Origin: Toxorhynchites rutilus septentrionalis
Lineage: Eukaryota > Arthropoda > Insecta > Diptera > Culicidae
Direction: 5' to 3'
DNA: 64,000 bases
Assembly (NCBI RefSeq): GCF_029784135.1
Contig: NC_073745.1
Coordinates: forward strand, 110,091,716 to 110,155,715
Shown: positions 35,021-47,725 of the stretch, one piece after another
How positions within the stretch are numbered: the stretch's first letter is position 1
How the letters are laid out: every line of letters starts with the position of its first letter
Notes under the pieces: generated by a model
Database searches by the model: none
What the model saw: only the letters and a program-made list of their open reading frames with translations
What the model was told of the DNA's origin: nothing
Translations under genes and position numbers: made by a program

Positions 35021-35204
35021 GAAAAACAATATATTTTCTTCGAACATAGCCGATAACTGAATATTGTTATAGCTCTTGCCATTATACTAAGGAAACTGTA
35101 TCACCCGCTGAATCCGAACTAGGGAAACTTAACGTAAGTGAGATTGAACTCGAAACGTGAACTTAACCATAACCTAATACAAACTTATCGTTACTATTTA
35201 CATA

Positions 35205-35315
<111 letters not shown>

Positions 35316-35348
35316 CAAATTATTAATTCTCCCAAATAAAGAGCTTAG

Positions 35349-35466
35349 CGTAGTTATTGTAGCTCTGGAGTTTTTGTGATACGGAAGAACTTCCCTGGTA
35401 ATTTGTCAATTGAAGCGCAATCTCGACAATGCCCCTTCATTTGATACCCATATTGATGGGATTTTG
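35349..35466 (+). repeat. 118-bp direct repeat, left copy
   Basis: CGTAGTTATTGTAGCTCTGG ... GATGGGATTTTG. It matches 36325-36442 with one mismatch (CCCCTTC against CCCTTTC). Confidence 0.95.
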
Positions 35467-35800
35467 AAAAAAATATGTATATGGCGCCATTTTGTAGCGA
35501 CGGCCATTTTGGATTTGCATTTTTCATAAACAACTGTATTCTGATAGTCAAGCCCTTTCATTTGATACCCATATTGATGGGGTTTTGAGAAAATATGTGA
35601 TTCACCATTTTGTAGTGGCCGCCATCTTGGATTTTCAAGATAATGAAATACGCAGTTTTATAGTGACTGTAGAGAGAAGGTGTGTTCCAAATTTCAGATC
35701 AATCGGTCAACAGGAGGGGGGTCTAATTATGGGACAGCGCTACAGACATGTGACAAACATACAAACATACAAACAGGGCAAGCTAAATAAAACCGTTTAA
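35425..35800 (+). repeat. Repeat family W, two units and its 3' part
   Basis: Two tandem-like units (35425-35540, 35545-35635) share TTCATTTGATACCCATATTG, GCCATTTTGGATTTG and CATTTTTCATAAA. Downstream is a run ending ACAAACATACAAACATACAAAC. No coding domain recognised. Confidence 0.7.
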
Positions 35801-36324
35801 TATAAATTGGACATATGGTGATGGTGAAATTGTGTTTTTGGGTAGCTGTCGCCATATGTACAAAGTTCAAAACATCGAAAAGGTCGGGTCAAAATCGGCT
35901 GTTTCCGATTAATTTGACGGAGTTGCTCCTTTATGCATTATTTTTTGTAAGGAAAATACAGCAGTAAAAAAATCGAAAAAAATCGATGACGCACTTTGCC
36001 AGTATATGTTCGTCAGAGTATCGAACAAATTCCATTTTTTTGTAAGATTATTTTGCTTTACGCGAATTCATTGAAAAGTCAAGACTTGATGGTATGCGGT
36101 TCCTTGTTAGAGGCAATTCTAAATCTGATTGTTGATGTTTTATTTTTGTTTGTTTGGTTGAAATGAGAAATTCACCAAAAGATACATGCAGTGATGAAGG
36201 TCTCGCTCCAAGTTCGTTAAACCTTTTGATTCGTACTGGCCGAGATTTGCTTAACCCTTAGCGAACGAATGTCGTCATACTCGCGACTTGGAAAATATTC
36301 TAAAAAAATCGAAAAATCGAATGC
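35801..36324. other. Spacer between direct repeats, nothing recognised
   Basis: A/T-rich, with no coding signal. Confidence 0.4.
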
Positions 36325-36442
36325 CGTAGTTATTGTAGCTCTGGAGTTTTTGTGATACGGAAGAACTTCCCTGGTAATTTGTCAATTGAAGCGCAATCTC
36401 GACAATGCCCTTTCATTTGATACCCATATTGATGGGATTTTG
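36325..36442 (+). repeat. 118-bp direct repeat, right copy
   Basis: Near-identical to 35349-35466; sequence diverges sharply on both sides. Confidence 0.95.
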
Positions 36443-38795
36443 CGGCATTTCGTTATATTTCAGGAATTCTGTTAGGTTACGCCTTTTTTATGCATGCAAC
36501 GTGATCTGGAGCATTCCTTTTCGAGCATTCAGTGCAAATACATATAGCGAATTCGTTTTTGTTCAGTTTCAACCCCAGTTTCAACCTAACTGCTGTCAAA
36601 ACTTTTTTTTTATTCACTCAGTTTCAACCTAGTTTCGCATTAGGTTCAACCCGAAAGCTGTTGGGTTCGCACTGAGATGTTTCACGGGTTCACCTTTTCT
36701 CGCTCTGGAAATAAAGCACTTAATTTCTTAAAAATCCGTCGACCAACTGATCATCGTTCTAGAAAAATACGTTCGTCCGTTAAAGGTTAATATAGCCAAA
36801 AATTCAACAAATAACACGCTTGCATTCACCACTGATAGCAACAAAATAAGACGCCCCTTGTTTCCGGTTCGACGGTTAAGTGACCGAAATTTCCCCAGTT
36901 CTTATCGAGCCCAGCAAAGTGTGAAATGCAAAAATATAAAAATAATAACAAACAGATGAACCTACCACGAACGAACAAACGAACGAACCAAGTCCGATGC
37001 GATGCGAAAATGATGGATTATTTTCGGAACGTAAACAATAAATCAATAACCTCCGGGTGACAGGCAGCTGATTTCTTATCAAATTCTGCTACTGCTACCA
37101 AACAAAAAAAAAAGTAATACGAATGTGATTCGTGTTTCAAGCTTGGTCGCAGCCGGCCCAAAAAAAAAAAGAGAAACAGGGACGTATGGATGTTGCCAAT
37201 CATGTCAAATCCTATCAGTCCGGTATGATTCATTTGTGCGATATTGGGGCAAGCTGATTTGACTTCGACATATTGCGACACAGAGCTCGGTGTTACCATG
37301 CAAATGTGGGATGAAGCGGAAAATGTGTTACCCGTTTCGTGCAGCTTTTGAGTTATGGGCAAATGAGAAAGGCCCCCTTTTCAATGGATAACAGTGTTCT
37401 ACAAAACAAATCCGAGAATTTTGGAAGCATTTTATATAATTTTAATTATTAATAATAATTTTAATTGAGTTCGAAAGCATGCAAACATAAATGTACAATC
37501 CCCGGAAAAAAACCCCGATAGATATTTCTTGTTCGAATAGGCTGATGCCTGAGGGATATTTAGATGAAGAGTATAAGATATCAACACTAGCGAGAAAATG
37601 CTAGAATGGCATACCTGGATCTAGAGAAGGGTAGACTCTGGGTTTGCGAATCTAATGCCTTCTCCGAATATCTGGCCATGAAGAAGGGGGACAATCTGAC
37701 GCTCTCACGAAATTAATAAATACTTGTTTTTTTTTAGCTTAGTCTCGGTTGTATTTTTATTTAGAACAATGTTTTTTGATAAATTCAAGCGTAGTTTTGA
37801 TGAAATCGGCGATGAGGCGATGATTTGAAATTAATGTAATTTATTTGTCAATAAACACTCATGATCAGATGTCGAGTTATTTCTCATTATTCAGCATCGC
37901 GAGTGATGTGAGATAACAAAATAACACGTTTTATTCTGGAAGTCACTTTATTTTGAAGATTATTTTTATACTCGACTCGATAACAGAAGAGGACATGACT
38001 TCGAATCTCATCTAATGGCAGCTATCCAACACTTATTAGCTGAGCAGAATAGGGAGAATTGTTTACTATGCCATTGTGTTTTTTGGCTTTTCGCGCGAAG
38101 GTTCTACTTCATGTTTTGAACTCGGTATGATATGCAAAAGCACCAAAAGCCATGCTCTATATGGTCGTTGATGGACTTAGTTTCCTGTGTTAAAGGATTA
38201 ATGTATGGCACATATTCCGGGATATGAGTGGTTAGTTGAAAATTAGCATAAATTTAGTGTGGAACGCACATTTATAACGAAGGCTGCTATCAATAGGTCT
38301 TGACTACGAGTCTTTAATCTCAATTTTTAAGCAAATTCATTTCTGAGAAAATATAGATAACGACAAAAATTGACGAACTGAATATGGCCATTTATCTGTG
38401 AATGTTTTGGGCGATGGCGAATAGTCAATACCATTTAGCAAAAAATGAGCACTTTGATACTTTGAAAAGGCAAATTAGAGAACTTCTGTAAATACCGACA
38501 TTCTTAGAATATTTACTGTCTGCATTTTTAGAAAGTCGACACAGGATGCACCAATAAAAAAAAATGCAAAAATATTTCCGTCTTGCTTTTGAGTAATTTT
38601 GACAATGTTCCGAGAATCGATTACACAATCGAATGGATTTTCCACTCATAGTTCAAATCCACGTTTTGTAATGGGAGATATAATAATTCCACAACAATTA
38701 TATTGTCCGTAATTTTGGTGATTATCTGCATATGATTACATCTGTGCCATTAGTTGCATTCACGAGATGAACATACTTCATGGAGTTTATCAATA
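36443..38795. other. A/T-rich stretch without a supported gene
   Basis: The open frames at 37018-37362 (minus, 114 codons) and 38425-38649 (minus) have no recognisable domain. No transposon ends seen. Confidence 0.4.
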
Positions 38796-39103
38796 CAGTA
38801 GAACCTCGATTATCCGCGGAATAGTCTGGCTAGGTAACCGTGGATCTAGAAATTCGCGGATAACGCAATAAATTACTAAAAAAGAGATGCAAACTGAAAA
38901 AAAAAAGATATTTCAGCATGATAACTATGTTTTATCAATACAGGAATCATTAAACTATCCATCGTGTACACCAGAAATCGACTAATGTGAAATCCATGAC
39001 CAAAACAAAAAAAAAGCAAAATCCTACTACGCACTGATAAATTCCGGGTAAGTTCATAGCATTACTATGGAACTCGCTCTCGCGGATAATCGAGGTTCCA
39101 CTG
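38796..39103. mobile_element. MITE with pogo-like terminal inverted repeats, 308 bp
   Basis: Left end CAGTAGAACCTCGATTATCC and right end GGATAATCGAGGTTCCACTG are inverse copies over ~24 bp with one or two mismatches. TA lies at the left flank; the right flank is AA, so the TA duplication has decayed. No transposase, thus non-autonomous. Confidence 0.8.
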
Positions 39104-39152
39104 AATTTGAATTCCTTTTCCTTCCTTATGTGGTGAAGTTCCAATATTGGTA

Positions 39153-39342
39153 AAGGCTGATTTAGACGATGCCAGTCAGCGCTCTAGTTGAGGTATCCAG
39201 TGAACAGAGAACAGACACTCTGTCCAAGTTACTTGTACCAGTATCGAACAAGTAATTGGCCTCTATCTTGAACATAGTGTCTGTTCTCTATTCACTGGAC
39301 ACTTCAACTAGAGCGCTGACTGGCATCGTCTAAATCAGCCTT
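39153..39342. mobile_element. Hairpin MITE, 190 bp
   Basis: Inverted arms of about 65-70 bp: AAGGCTGATTTAGACGATGC, CAGTCAGCGCTCTAGTTGA ... and the inverse, with a ~50-bp centre. Arms are nearly identical, so the copy is young or maintained by its fold. Unrelated to the neighbour at 38796. Confidence 0.88.
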
Positions 39343-39580
39343 AACTCCCCACATGATATTCGGTGTCATCAGTCTGAGGTGTCATCATTCTGAGGTGGCT
39401 ATCATTTATTGCCCAGGCTTCCGTAACTCGAGTGCAATATATGGAAGAATCTAAATTAATTAAGTTCTCGATATCTATTTTAGGAGAAAAACGTGGAAAA
39501 ACTCAGTATTTTGTTGAGTTATTTGTTGCCTGATGTATATTTTTTATATAATTGGAAAACATGTAGTAATGAATAAGGAA

Positions 39581-39601
39581 GTTGGTGTCAGAGACACAAC
39601 C
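39581..39601 (+). other. HG terminal hairpin, copy F
   Basis: GTTGGTGTC / GACACAACC, loop AGA; two mismatches in the outer stem. Confidence 0.55.
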
Positions 39602-39622
39602 GCGATTTCAACGTGGGAATTG

Positions 39623-40824
39623 CAAAGTTATAGCATTCAATTCGCTCAATTCAATTATCACTTTTGATATTAACTTTAGAGGAACGAAATTTTAGTAGAA
39701 TTTTTTGATGAGCCTGATGCGTGATTTTGTTGTAACTTTATCGTAGGCTACAAAAACAGAAATAAATTTTCAAGTCTCAGTCTCAGCATATGGTATTCGC
39801 TGATCGCTGCCTAGAGAGAAATAAAAAAAACGAATGTCACTGAGTCATGTAATTTATACCTTTCGACTGATGCAAAGTTACATGCTTTTTACCTTTGTAT
39901 ATTTTCCCATATTTGTTAGCAGTTAGTAAGAAACGCTGCGACAACGCAATTTATATATTCGTTCATTGCAACGTGACATGTTGCATTCTTTGACTTGCAC
40001 TGTTTACAGCACAACCGAGAGAGCACAAATATCTTATACCCTTCGACTTATCAGAACGCGGGATTTTCATTTAGATATTGCTTGACAATTTTCATTTGTT
40101 CAATATCTCAATAGGTGTGTAGAAGTATTTCCTTTCGATTGATGTAAGGATATTAGCATTCTATCGAGGAATGGCGGTGCGTAAATCGCAATGTTTCCTC
40201 TCTCCTCTCTCATTGCCCGTAGAACGAACGCTGCATTTGATTCGTGTATGTGAGCGTCTCCCGGAGGGCAACTGATTGCAATTGATAGAGAAAAGATTAT
40301 TCAATTCTCTCACGTAAAATAACGCTCACGTGTTGGCATTTAGCGCCGTAATTCGGACGTGCAACGATATGAAAATCGATGCGACAAAAAAGCACTTTTT
40401 TAGTTACAAAATTTAATTTTTCTAAATTTTATAGCAAAAATACGTACCATAATTATTCAAAAAAGTCCAAAGGTATCTGAAATTAGAAAGTAATATTTTA
40501 TTAGTTACAAACACATCATTCACTAGTAATAGCATTGTGAGACGGCTAATAAAACAATACAATTAAGGTGGAATTAATTTTTATCAATCAGCATAGACTT
40601 CTTGAACCTAGAGCAGACAACTAGGTGTATTTACATCTCAAACGAGACATCGCTTTCGCCATGCAGGATCGGCTTGTGTTTGCGAAAACCTCTTCTGATT
40701 ATTTTTAGATTTTTAAACGAGTAGTATTCGCTATTAATTCTATTACATTTATAAAATCCAAAATCAAAAGTTGTATCAATAATTAAATTTGAATATTCAA
40801 TTCTAATTATCGTTATTAAAATGA
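39623..40824. other. No feature recognised
   Basis: A/T-rich; the G/C-balanced patch at 40160-40370 has no domain or repeat that I recognise. Confidence 0.35.
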
Positions 40825-41295
40825 TACAGGGACCGCACAAAAGAAAATTGCATAAAAAAATCGTGCAAAACATCACCAATAGCTTTAAAAAATCGTGTTC
40901 GGTATATAATTTGAAAAATACTTTTTTGGTGCAATAGATAGGGACCGCATAAACAAAATTTTCCCCAAGAAAATAACTCAAATCCACGCAGTTTACCGTT
41001 CGATTTACTTTTATTTCCCTACTTTGCGATGGGACAGTTTGCCTTTTCGGTTGCACGTGACTTTGTTGTGGTTTTAATTGCATGTCTAAACTCGTTGCTG
41101 TTAGACATCATGTCATGCGCAATTTGATGGAAGGATGGAAATTATTCGCGAAGCGGAAAATTTAAACTCAAATATACTTTTTTCGCACTGAAATGCATAT
41201 AAACCATCGAAAAAAAACTAAATGGACGATAACTTCATCTTCTTTTCATGGACCGCACAAAAAAAAACCGCATAAAAACAGGTTTTACTGTATTG
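40825..41295 (-). repeat. Dispersed repeat with pogo-like end, copy 2
   Basis: 41160-41295 matches 15345-15540 and ends GGTTTTACTGTA (inverse CAGTAAAACC next to TA). ACAGGGACCGCACAAAAGAA at 40828 and GGACCGCACAAAAAAAAACC near 41251 are similar words near its two sides. The 150-codon minus-strand frame across it (40631-41083) looks like chance in A/T-rich DNA. Confidence 0.45.
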
Positions 41296-41315
41296 ATAAG
41301 TACAAATACAAAACA

Positions 41316-41794
41316 AAAATACTAAAATACTAAAATACTAAAATACTAAAATACTAAAATACTAAAATACTAAAATACTAAAATACTAAAATACTAAAAT
41401 ACTAAAATACTAAAATACTAAAATACTAAAATACTAAAATACTAAAATACTAAAATACTAAAATACTAAAATACTAAAATACTAAAATACTAAAATACTA
41501 AAATACTAAAATACTAAAATACTAAAATACTAAAATACTAAAATACTAAAATACTGAAATACTAAAATACTAAAATACTAAAATACTAAAATACTAAAAT
41601 ACTAAAATACTAAAATACTAAAATACTAAAATACTAAAATACTAAAATACTAAAATACTAAAATACTAAAATACTAAAATACTAAAATACTAAAATACTA
41701 AAATACTAAAATACTAAAATACTAAAATACTAAAAAACTAAAATACTAAAATACTAAAATACTAAAATACTAAAATACTAAAATACTAAAATAC
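41316..41794. repeat. 8-bp tandem array (AAAATACT)n, about 60 copies
   Basis: Near-perfect array; variants are ACTGAAAT near 41554 and AAAAAACT near 41735. It has the same period as, but a different unit from, the array at 2545-3187. Confidence 0.97.
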
Positions 41795-42352
41795 AAAATA
41801 CAACCAACCGATCCACACAAACGTATATTTTACAGCTCTGCATCTTATTCTCTTTAAGCTACTGTATGATTCTATTTCTCAGTCATAGCGGCAAAGCAAT
41901 AGAATATTTAAATTTAACAATTTAACTCCCAGTCTCTCAGACTCCCAGTCCTATCATTTGCTGTGGACTGCTCGCTGGCTAGAGCAATACTGGAAAATAG
42001 AAATCTCAAACGACATCTTTTATACTTTCACCCGGTTACTTGTGTTCTGACGCTACGTTATATGTCAATTTTTGACGGAATGTCTGGGAGAACACAGATT
42101 GCTGATGGCAATTGATCAATCAGAATGTGGAATTTGGTTTGGACAACGTCTAAAATTTTCAATTATTCAATAGTTTCCTTTCAAAAAAAAAAAAAAACAA
42201 AATTAAGTGTATAATTATTTCTAATCAATTGATGCAAACATCTCTATGATGCATCATGTGGTCGAGTTACAAGCGTCATTCTTTCCTTACAAGTTGGCTT
42301 TCAAAATTTTCATTTTACATCCTATTACTTCTCATTGAACGTAGTCCTATTT

Positions 42353-45300
42353 TGAAATTGCATCATATAACAGCATTGTGACGCTTTCTTTTGACACTAC
42401 TGAAAACTCATGACTAAACCAACTACTAGAAAGCAGTTAATGAAAGTAAAACATATATTTAGGTACGAAAAATATAAAAAAAATACACTTGGACGATTCG
42501 GATCTCGAATAATAGACATATTTTTCATGTTTAAACGCAAACTTATCTTAAGCAATGCTCCCGCTCACAATACAATGAACTATTATCATATTGATTTTGA
42601 GGGTGCTATCACTAATATATTTTATTTGTATCATTGTTAACAATGTGGATCAATCACTCTGTAATGTTCTTATTGTGTAATTGGATAGCTTGAGAGCCAA
42701 AGTAGTTCAGTTCGGCTCAACTTGTGTATCATTTATAATACAACTTATTGACTTCCCATGATTCTAGTAACTTACCATTCAGCCATCGCATTATGACTCT
42801 CATATTTATTGTCATATTTTCGGTTTGATTAGCACAAATTTAAGCACCACCACGGTCATCTCATTTACATAGGCTTGTTTATGACTGCAACCCGATGTTA
42901 TGTTCGCCAGCTTGAATGTTAAAGTTTTTTTTGCGGCGTTGACTGTATGTCAACCTTTCACCAATGATCTGCACGCGGGGACGAGCGAACAGGTGTAATA
43001 AAATATTCCTGGCACAACTCCAGGGCGCTGTTTATGGCTTTCCCGGATATTTTAGCGACAGTTCTGCAAAACTCCCCGGGTCGATGCTGTTCTGCAAACA
43101 AATTTTAACTTTATTGTCCGATCGTAAAGCACAAAAACAAACCACTTCAAGTGCACCCACCTGCCAGCCACCCGCTACAAATATTTTGCAAATAAAAACC
43201 GAGCTCATTCCGTTCGATTCTCGCGACCAGGTTGACGAAAATTCGGGGTTTTTTTCGGGGTGCGTTTCGGCGCCCTGCCACTGCTGGCGGGAGCGTTGGA
43301 CCGAAAGCCACAAAAACGAACAACACAAACGGGCACTCCAAGATTTATGACAATCATAAATTAGCATAATCGTGTTGTAGCAGCAGCAGCCGGAGTGAAT
43401 ACACCAATACCAAAAATGGATTTAATGCGTTAATCCTGTTGAGCACAAGGCGCACGAGGATCGCGGCTCTTCGTCCCCATGGGTGGGATGGGTCAAGCCG
43501 GACGAAAAAATAACACCTATCGGTGTCATCGCGGAACGCCACCCAACAGGTTTCGGTGAATTTTTAATCGACTCTGGTGCTGGCATATAATTTGTGAAAA
43601 CAATTATCGGAAGCTGGTGCCAGTGTTTGGTTTGCATTAAAGTGTGTACGATTTAATGGGTATTGACCGATGGTCGCTCTCGAAGAAGAATGCGGTTGTT
43701 TGCTGAATATAATTACCACATGATGTTAATTCAAGCGCGTAATTTTGGTTTTCGAATATGACAATATTGGCTATGGTGTGTGAAAAAAACACACACAGAA
43801 CTATTTATACAGATTTGAAGTGAGGAATCCGGTGTACGGTTTAAATTAACGCCCAATTGACGCACGAATGGAGCGGTTGTGTTTTACTGCGAGTCAGCAT
43901 AATTACTTTCTACCAGCACCGATCAACGTTAACCGGGGGGTCACCAACTTTTCAATATTGACAGCTTACCATCATCAGCTAGTCAGAATGCGCTGAAATT
44001 GCAACACGACCACCACAGAAATTCGTGTCTAAATCAGATGGTAAAACTGTCAGTGCATTCATGCAAATTATGACACGCCACTTTTGAAACGATCGACCAC
44101 TTTGTCAATCATTGGAGGGTGATGTGCTGACAGCTGCTAGCCATACAAACATTATGCGGCAGACAGAGAGATTGCACACATCCGTCAATCTCTGAAGGCT
44201 GGCGAGGAAGGTTTAGGAACTGCAACTGCAAGCATAAATCATGTCGTTGCAGTATTGGAAGCTTGCCGCAATTTGTTCAGCGCATAACACAGGAAGTCGA
44301 GTCGAAAGTTGAACTATTCCGTTGCGATTGAGTCATACACTAGTTACAGCTTATTTACATAAGTGCCTTTCATCAGAGCTTCTCACAGCCAAGGCACTGA
44401 TAATGGGTCAACAACTTAAATCTAACGACTCTTAATTGTTTTCAGCGCCGTGTGTTTATAAAAATAACGCGTTTGAGCGATTAGTCTCTGCTCGTATCGA
44501 ATTATCACAGATCGCTAGGCGCACCGATTTAACTCAACTTCTCTTAATTCTTTAATGGTGACTCAAAATTGCTTTAGTTCAGCCAGAAATGAAGCTGTCG
44601 TCTTTGTTGAGAACCGTGTCCTGCAATTTCAATTATTTCCCACTCCAGTTACGTCAGCCTAGCGAAATCTCCACAGGAAATGACGCCCAGCAGCGAATCA
44701 TCCGCCATAAAACACCACGCGTGCGCCCACATCATCACGGCGGCGTTGGCCGAAGGGTCCCCCGGGAGCCATAAATTAGTGCCAATATCAACAGTCAATC
44801 GTCTGACCAGTGGGAGACGACATTCGCGCGCAAACGAAGCGTGGATTGTGTGTCCCCAGCCAGCCCAGTCAGCAGTACTCAGTCAAAGGAAATAGGAATA
44901 AAATTTATTGATAATTCCTTACGTGAGTCAAGTCGAGCACAGCATATTGGCGTTTAATGCTGCGAAAATATGGCACAATGGCAATATGTGCGAGACGAGA
45001 ATGAACTGTGGCTGTTGGACCAACCCGATAATCGAGACGCGTCTGGCGCGTCTACTCGGTTGGTTCGCAAGACACGAGCAAGCTAGCCACATGCATCTCG
45101 GCTAGAGTGATTCATGTCCAGGGATGCACTCGGTCGAGTGGAGTATTTTATCATAAAACATAATGATTGCTGAAAGCGTTGAACTACTTGTACCATCAAA
45201 GAGTTTTACGTTGGGTTCGGAATTGGGTCAATTATTGTCAGTTATAGTAGTTATTTTAGTAATTTTTCAAAGAAAACATGAAAAAGTTATTGTTTGGCAA

Positions 45301-45789
45301 ATACTTTTCTGTAGAAGTGCTCTTCTTCCAATGTATGGATGACTAGTTGTTTATTACATGAGCTATTCATATAGTTTTTTGAGAATAAAAATTGTTTTCC
45401 ATAAAAAAAACATTTTTGAGAAAAAAAAATTATTCACCAAGAGAATTTTTCAGTGTATTTTCTAATTTTTTATATATTTCAATGAAAATTCCTACACTCA
45501 TTCTCTGGCCTAAATTTTCTAAGTCTAATTGTTTTGAGTTATTTTTTTGTAATTCTGAGGTTTTTTTCCTAGTGTTTTAAGAAAATATCTAAATGAAAAA
45601 CTATAAACCTTCGAAAATAACTTTTTTTGTCAGAGAATGAAAAGCTGGAAATTCTATAAAATAATCACCAATTCATCCATACATCAGAAGAAGAGCACTT
45701 TAACATGTGTTTCCAAACAATAACTTCTTCATGTGTTTTTTCAATATTTTTAATAAAAATTTGTAAAAATTAAGAAAAAGTCACAGGAG
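42353..45789. other. Mostly non-repetitive stretch, no supported gene
   Basis: 42900-45130 is the longest block without recognisable repeats and has balanced composition; it may be host intron or regulatory DNA. The frame at 42964-43350 (128 codons) has overlapping rivals on the other strand and no domain. 45130-45780 is A/T-rich. Confidence 0.4.
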
Positions 45790-45810
45790 GGTTGTGTCCG
45801 AGACACAACC
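45790..45810 (+). other. HG terminal hairpin, copy C
   Basis: Perfect 9-bp stem GGTTGTGTC / GACACAACC, loop CGA. Compared with copy A, stem positions 5 and 7 change from A-T to G-C on both sides. Confidence 0.85.
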
Positions 45811-45890
45811 GTATAGTTGACGTAGGATTCCGTTAGGCTATCTGTTGGTTTTAGATATTTTTAAAGAATTACATCGTTTAGTAATGATTT

Positions 45891-45910
45891 GGTGGCCCTG
45901 AAAAAGGGTG
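45891..45910 (-). other. Decayed histone-mRNA-like 3' stem-loop
   Basis: The minus strand reads CACCCTTTTTCAGGGCCACC then AAA. Replication-dependent histone mRNAs end in a GGYYYT-TTTC-ARRRCC stem-loop followed by ACCCA/ACCA. Here the right half (AGGGCC) and ACCA fit, four pairs of the stem remain, and the loop is one T longer. No histone coding sequence is found upstream. It may be coincidence. Confidence 0.3.
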
Positions 45911-46626
45911 TTTTGTTTGGTTGTTGGGTATTGTTTGTTCACTTCACCAGTGTTTACCGAGTGATGATGACAGAAGGATGCTAAACAGTCGTTGGATGGA
46001 ACGTATCAGATAAAAGATGTCGAAGAGGAACGAGATATGATGAAAACCGTCCTCTGTGACCCTAGACGAAATGCCTCCTGTGTTATGTGTGGGTGAAATA
46101 AAGAAAAAATAAACTCACCGAAGTAATATAAGATAATTACCAATACCAAATACAATTATCAATTTTTCTCATCAGCAAAAAATTGTTACTTCAATATAGA
46201 GAAAACATATTTGAAATGTAAAAGGTAATTTTCTTTTCTATTTTTTACTTCCTGAGCGTTTATTCAACCTAATGCGAATTTTAATTGGACTAACAACACC
46301 TATACTATACTATATGTTGAGCATATAGAAAATAACTTTTTCTAATACACACAACAAAACAGACAGCTTAAACCGAACGACCCGTTCTTGAGCGGGAACA
46401 CAACATGGTTTTTATTTATGAAAATTGAAATAAATCGTTCTATATGTCAAGTCATTTTTCACACAACTGCTACCATACACAATTTTACACCTACACTTGT
46501 GCTAAATTTTTCACAATACGCGATCGGTCATTGATATGAAATTTCACGAAGCAACCAACATTAAAGTTCCAAATTTAAATTTTATTAAATTTGGAACTAT
46601 TCGTATCACTCACCTTACTTGCGATA

Positions 46627-47362
46627 CACTGCATTTCATAACTATAGAACCACTCCATTTTTATGAGTTTCCAAAGATATGTAAGCAGTCGATTGAATTA
46701 AAGTATATAGTATAGAATTAAATAACTATCTTCATTTATAGGACTGGCCATTTGAACTTTATTGTTGTGTCCAGGCGTGAAACATTCGAAAAACTAAAAT
46801 TCCAGTGTTTCATAACTATAAAACCAGATGGAAAAACTCTCTCTCCTTTGAAAAATTAACGTCGATTTCGTATGAATTACGATAAGTTTTTAATTCGTAG
46901 GTCATCTTCAGTTCTCAATCAAACTCAATCAATAACTTATGAGGAGTGATCGTACGAATAGTAGATGCAGCTTACAAGCAGTATGAGTGATTTGAAGAGC
47001 TTAAACGAGCAGTATCCTCTGCGTAGAACGAGATATACACTACAACATGGCGCAGCTTGGTCGAAACCACCCCGAATGGGTTATTTGAACTGATTGAGAA
47101 CTAAAGATGACCTACGAATTAAAAATTTATCGTAATTCATACGAAATCGTGGTTAATTTTTTAAAGAAGGGAGAGTTTTTTCATCTGGTTCTACAGTTTT
47201 TGAATGTTTCGCGCTTGAACAGAATAATAAAGTTGAAATGACCCGTCTTATAAATGAAGATAGTTATTATACCCTACACTATATGCTTTAATTCATCCGA
47301 CTTCTTACATATCTCTGGAAACACTGAAAAAATGAGTGGTTCTATAGTTGTGAAACGCAGTG
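46627..47362. mobile_element. Foldback MITE with ~300-bp arms and TA target
   Basis: Ends CACTGCATTTCATAACTATA and its inverse, flanked by TA on both sides (46625-46626, 47363-47364), typical of the Tc1/mariner superfamily. The arms (46627 to about 46930 and about 47090 to 47362) include ATGTAAG-AGTCG, TCGTATGAATTACGATAA and AATTCGTAGGTCATCTT. The centre is ~160 bp. No transposase. Confidence 0.85.
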
Positions 47363-47369
47363 TACAAAA

Positions 47370-47725
47370 ATGCCCCCGACTTGCAAATATTTGCAACGCC
47401 GAGTTCACCTGGGCACGTTGGTTTTGATGCCTCTGTTAGGGATCACTTTTCGGTGAGAACAAAAGTTCCCATTACATTCATGTATTTGCAATGTCGATTT
47501 CCCCCAGGCAGCTTGGTTTTGATGTCTCTGTGAGGGAACACATTTCGGTGCGAGCAAAAGCTCCCCCTTCTTTCATGTATTTGCAATGCCGATTTCCCCC
47601 AGGCAGCTTGATATTGATGTCTCTGTTGGGGAACACATTTCGATGCGAGCAAAAGCTGCCCTTACTTTCATGTATTTGCAATGCCGATTTACCCCAGGCA
47701 GCTTGGTTTTGATGTCACTATTAGA
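47370..47725 (+). repeat. ~93-bp minisatellite, about 4 units (HG copy C)
   Basis: Same unit as at 5310 and 13861, with the variant GGCAGCTTGGTTTTGATGTC. Open frames on both strands follow the repeat. Confidence 0.9.

Larger units (their letters stand above)
39581..42352 (+). mobile_element. HG family, copy F (start and tail, large insertions between)
   Basis: Start: a decayed hairpin (39581-39601) followed by TTTCAACGTGGGAATT. End: the family tail at about 42150-42352 (CAATTGATGCAAACATCTCT, GAGTTACAAGCG, AACGTAGTCCTATTTTGA). Between lie a pogo-like repeat and a large 8-bp array. That both ends belong to one copy is inferred only from order and orientation. Confidence 0.4.

Noticed and set aside
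40631..41083. 150-codon minus-strand frame
   Set aside because: A/T-rich and overlaps a dispersed repeat with a pogo-like end; no domain.
42964..43367. Overlapping 128- and 111-codon frames on opposite strands
   Set aside because: At most one could be real and neither has a recognisable domain.
45930..45965. C-terminus of histone H2B upstream of the stem-loop (minus strand)
   Set aside because: A few bases can be aligned with the usual KYTSSK end, but stops and gaps make the match no better than chance.
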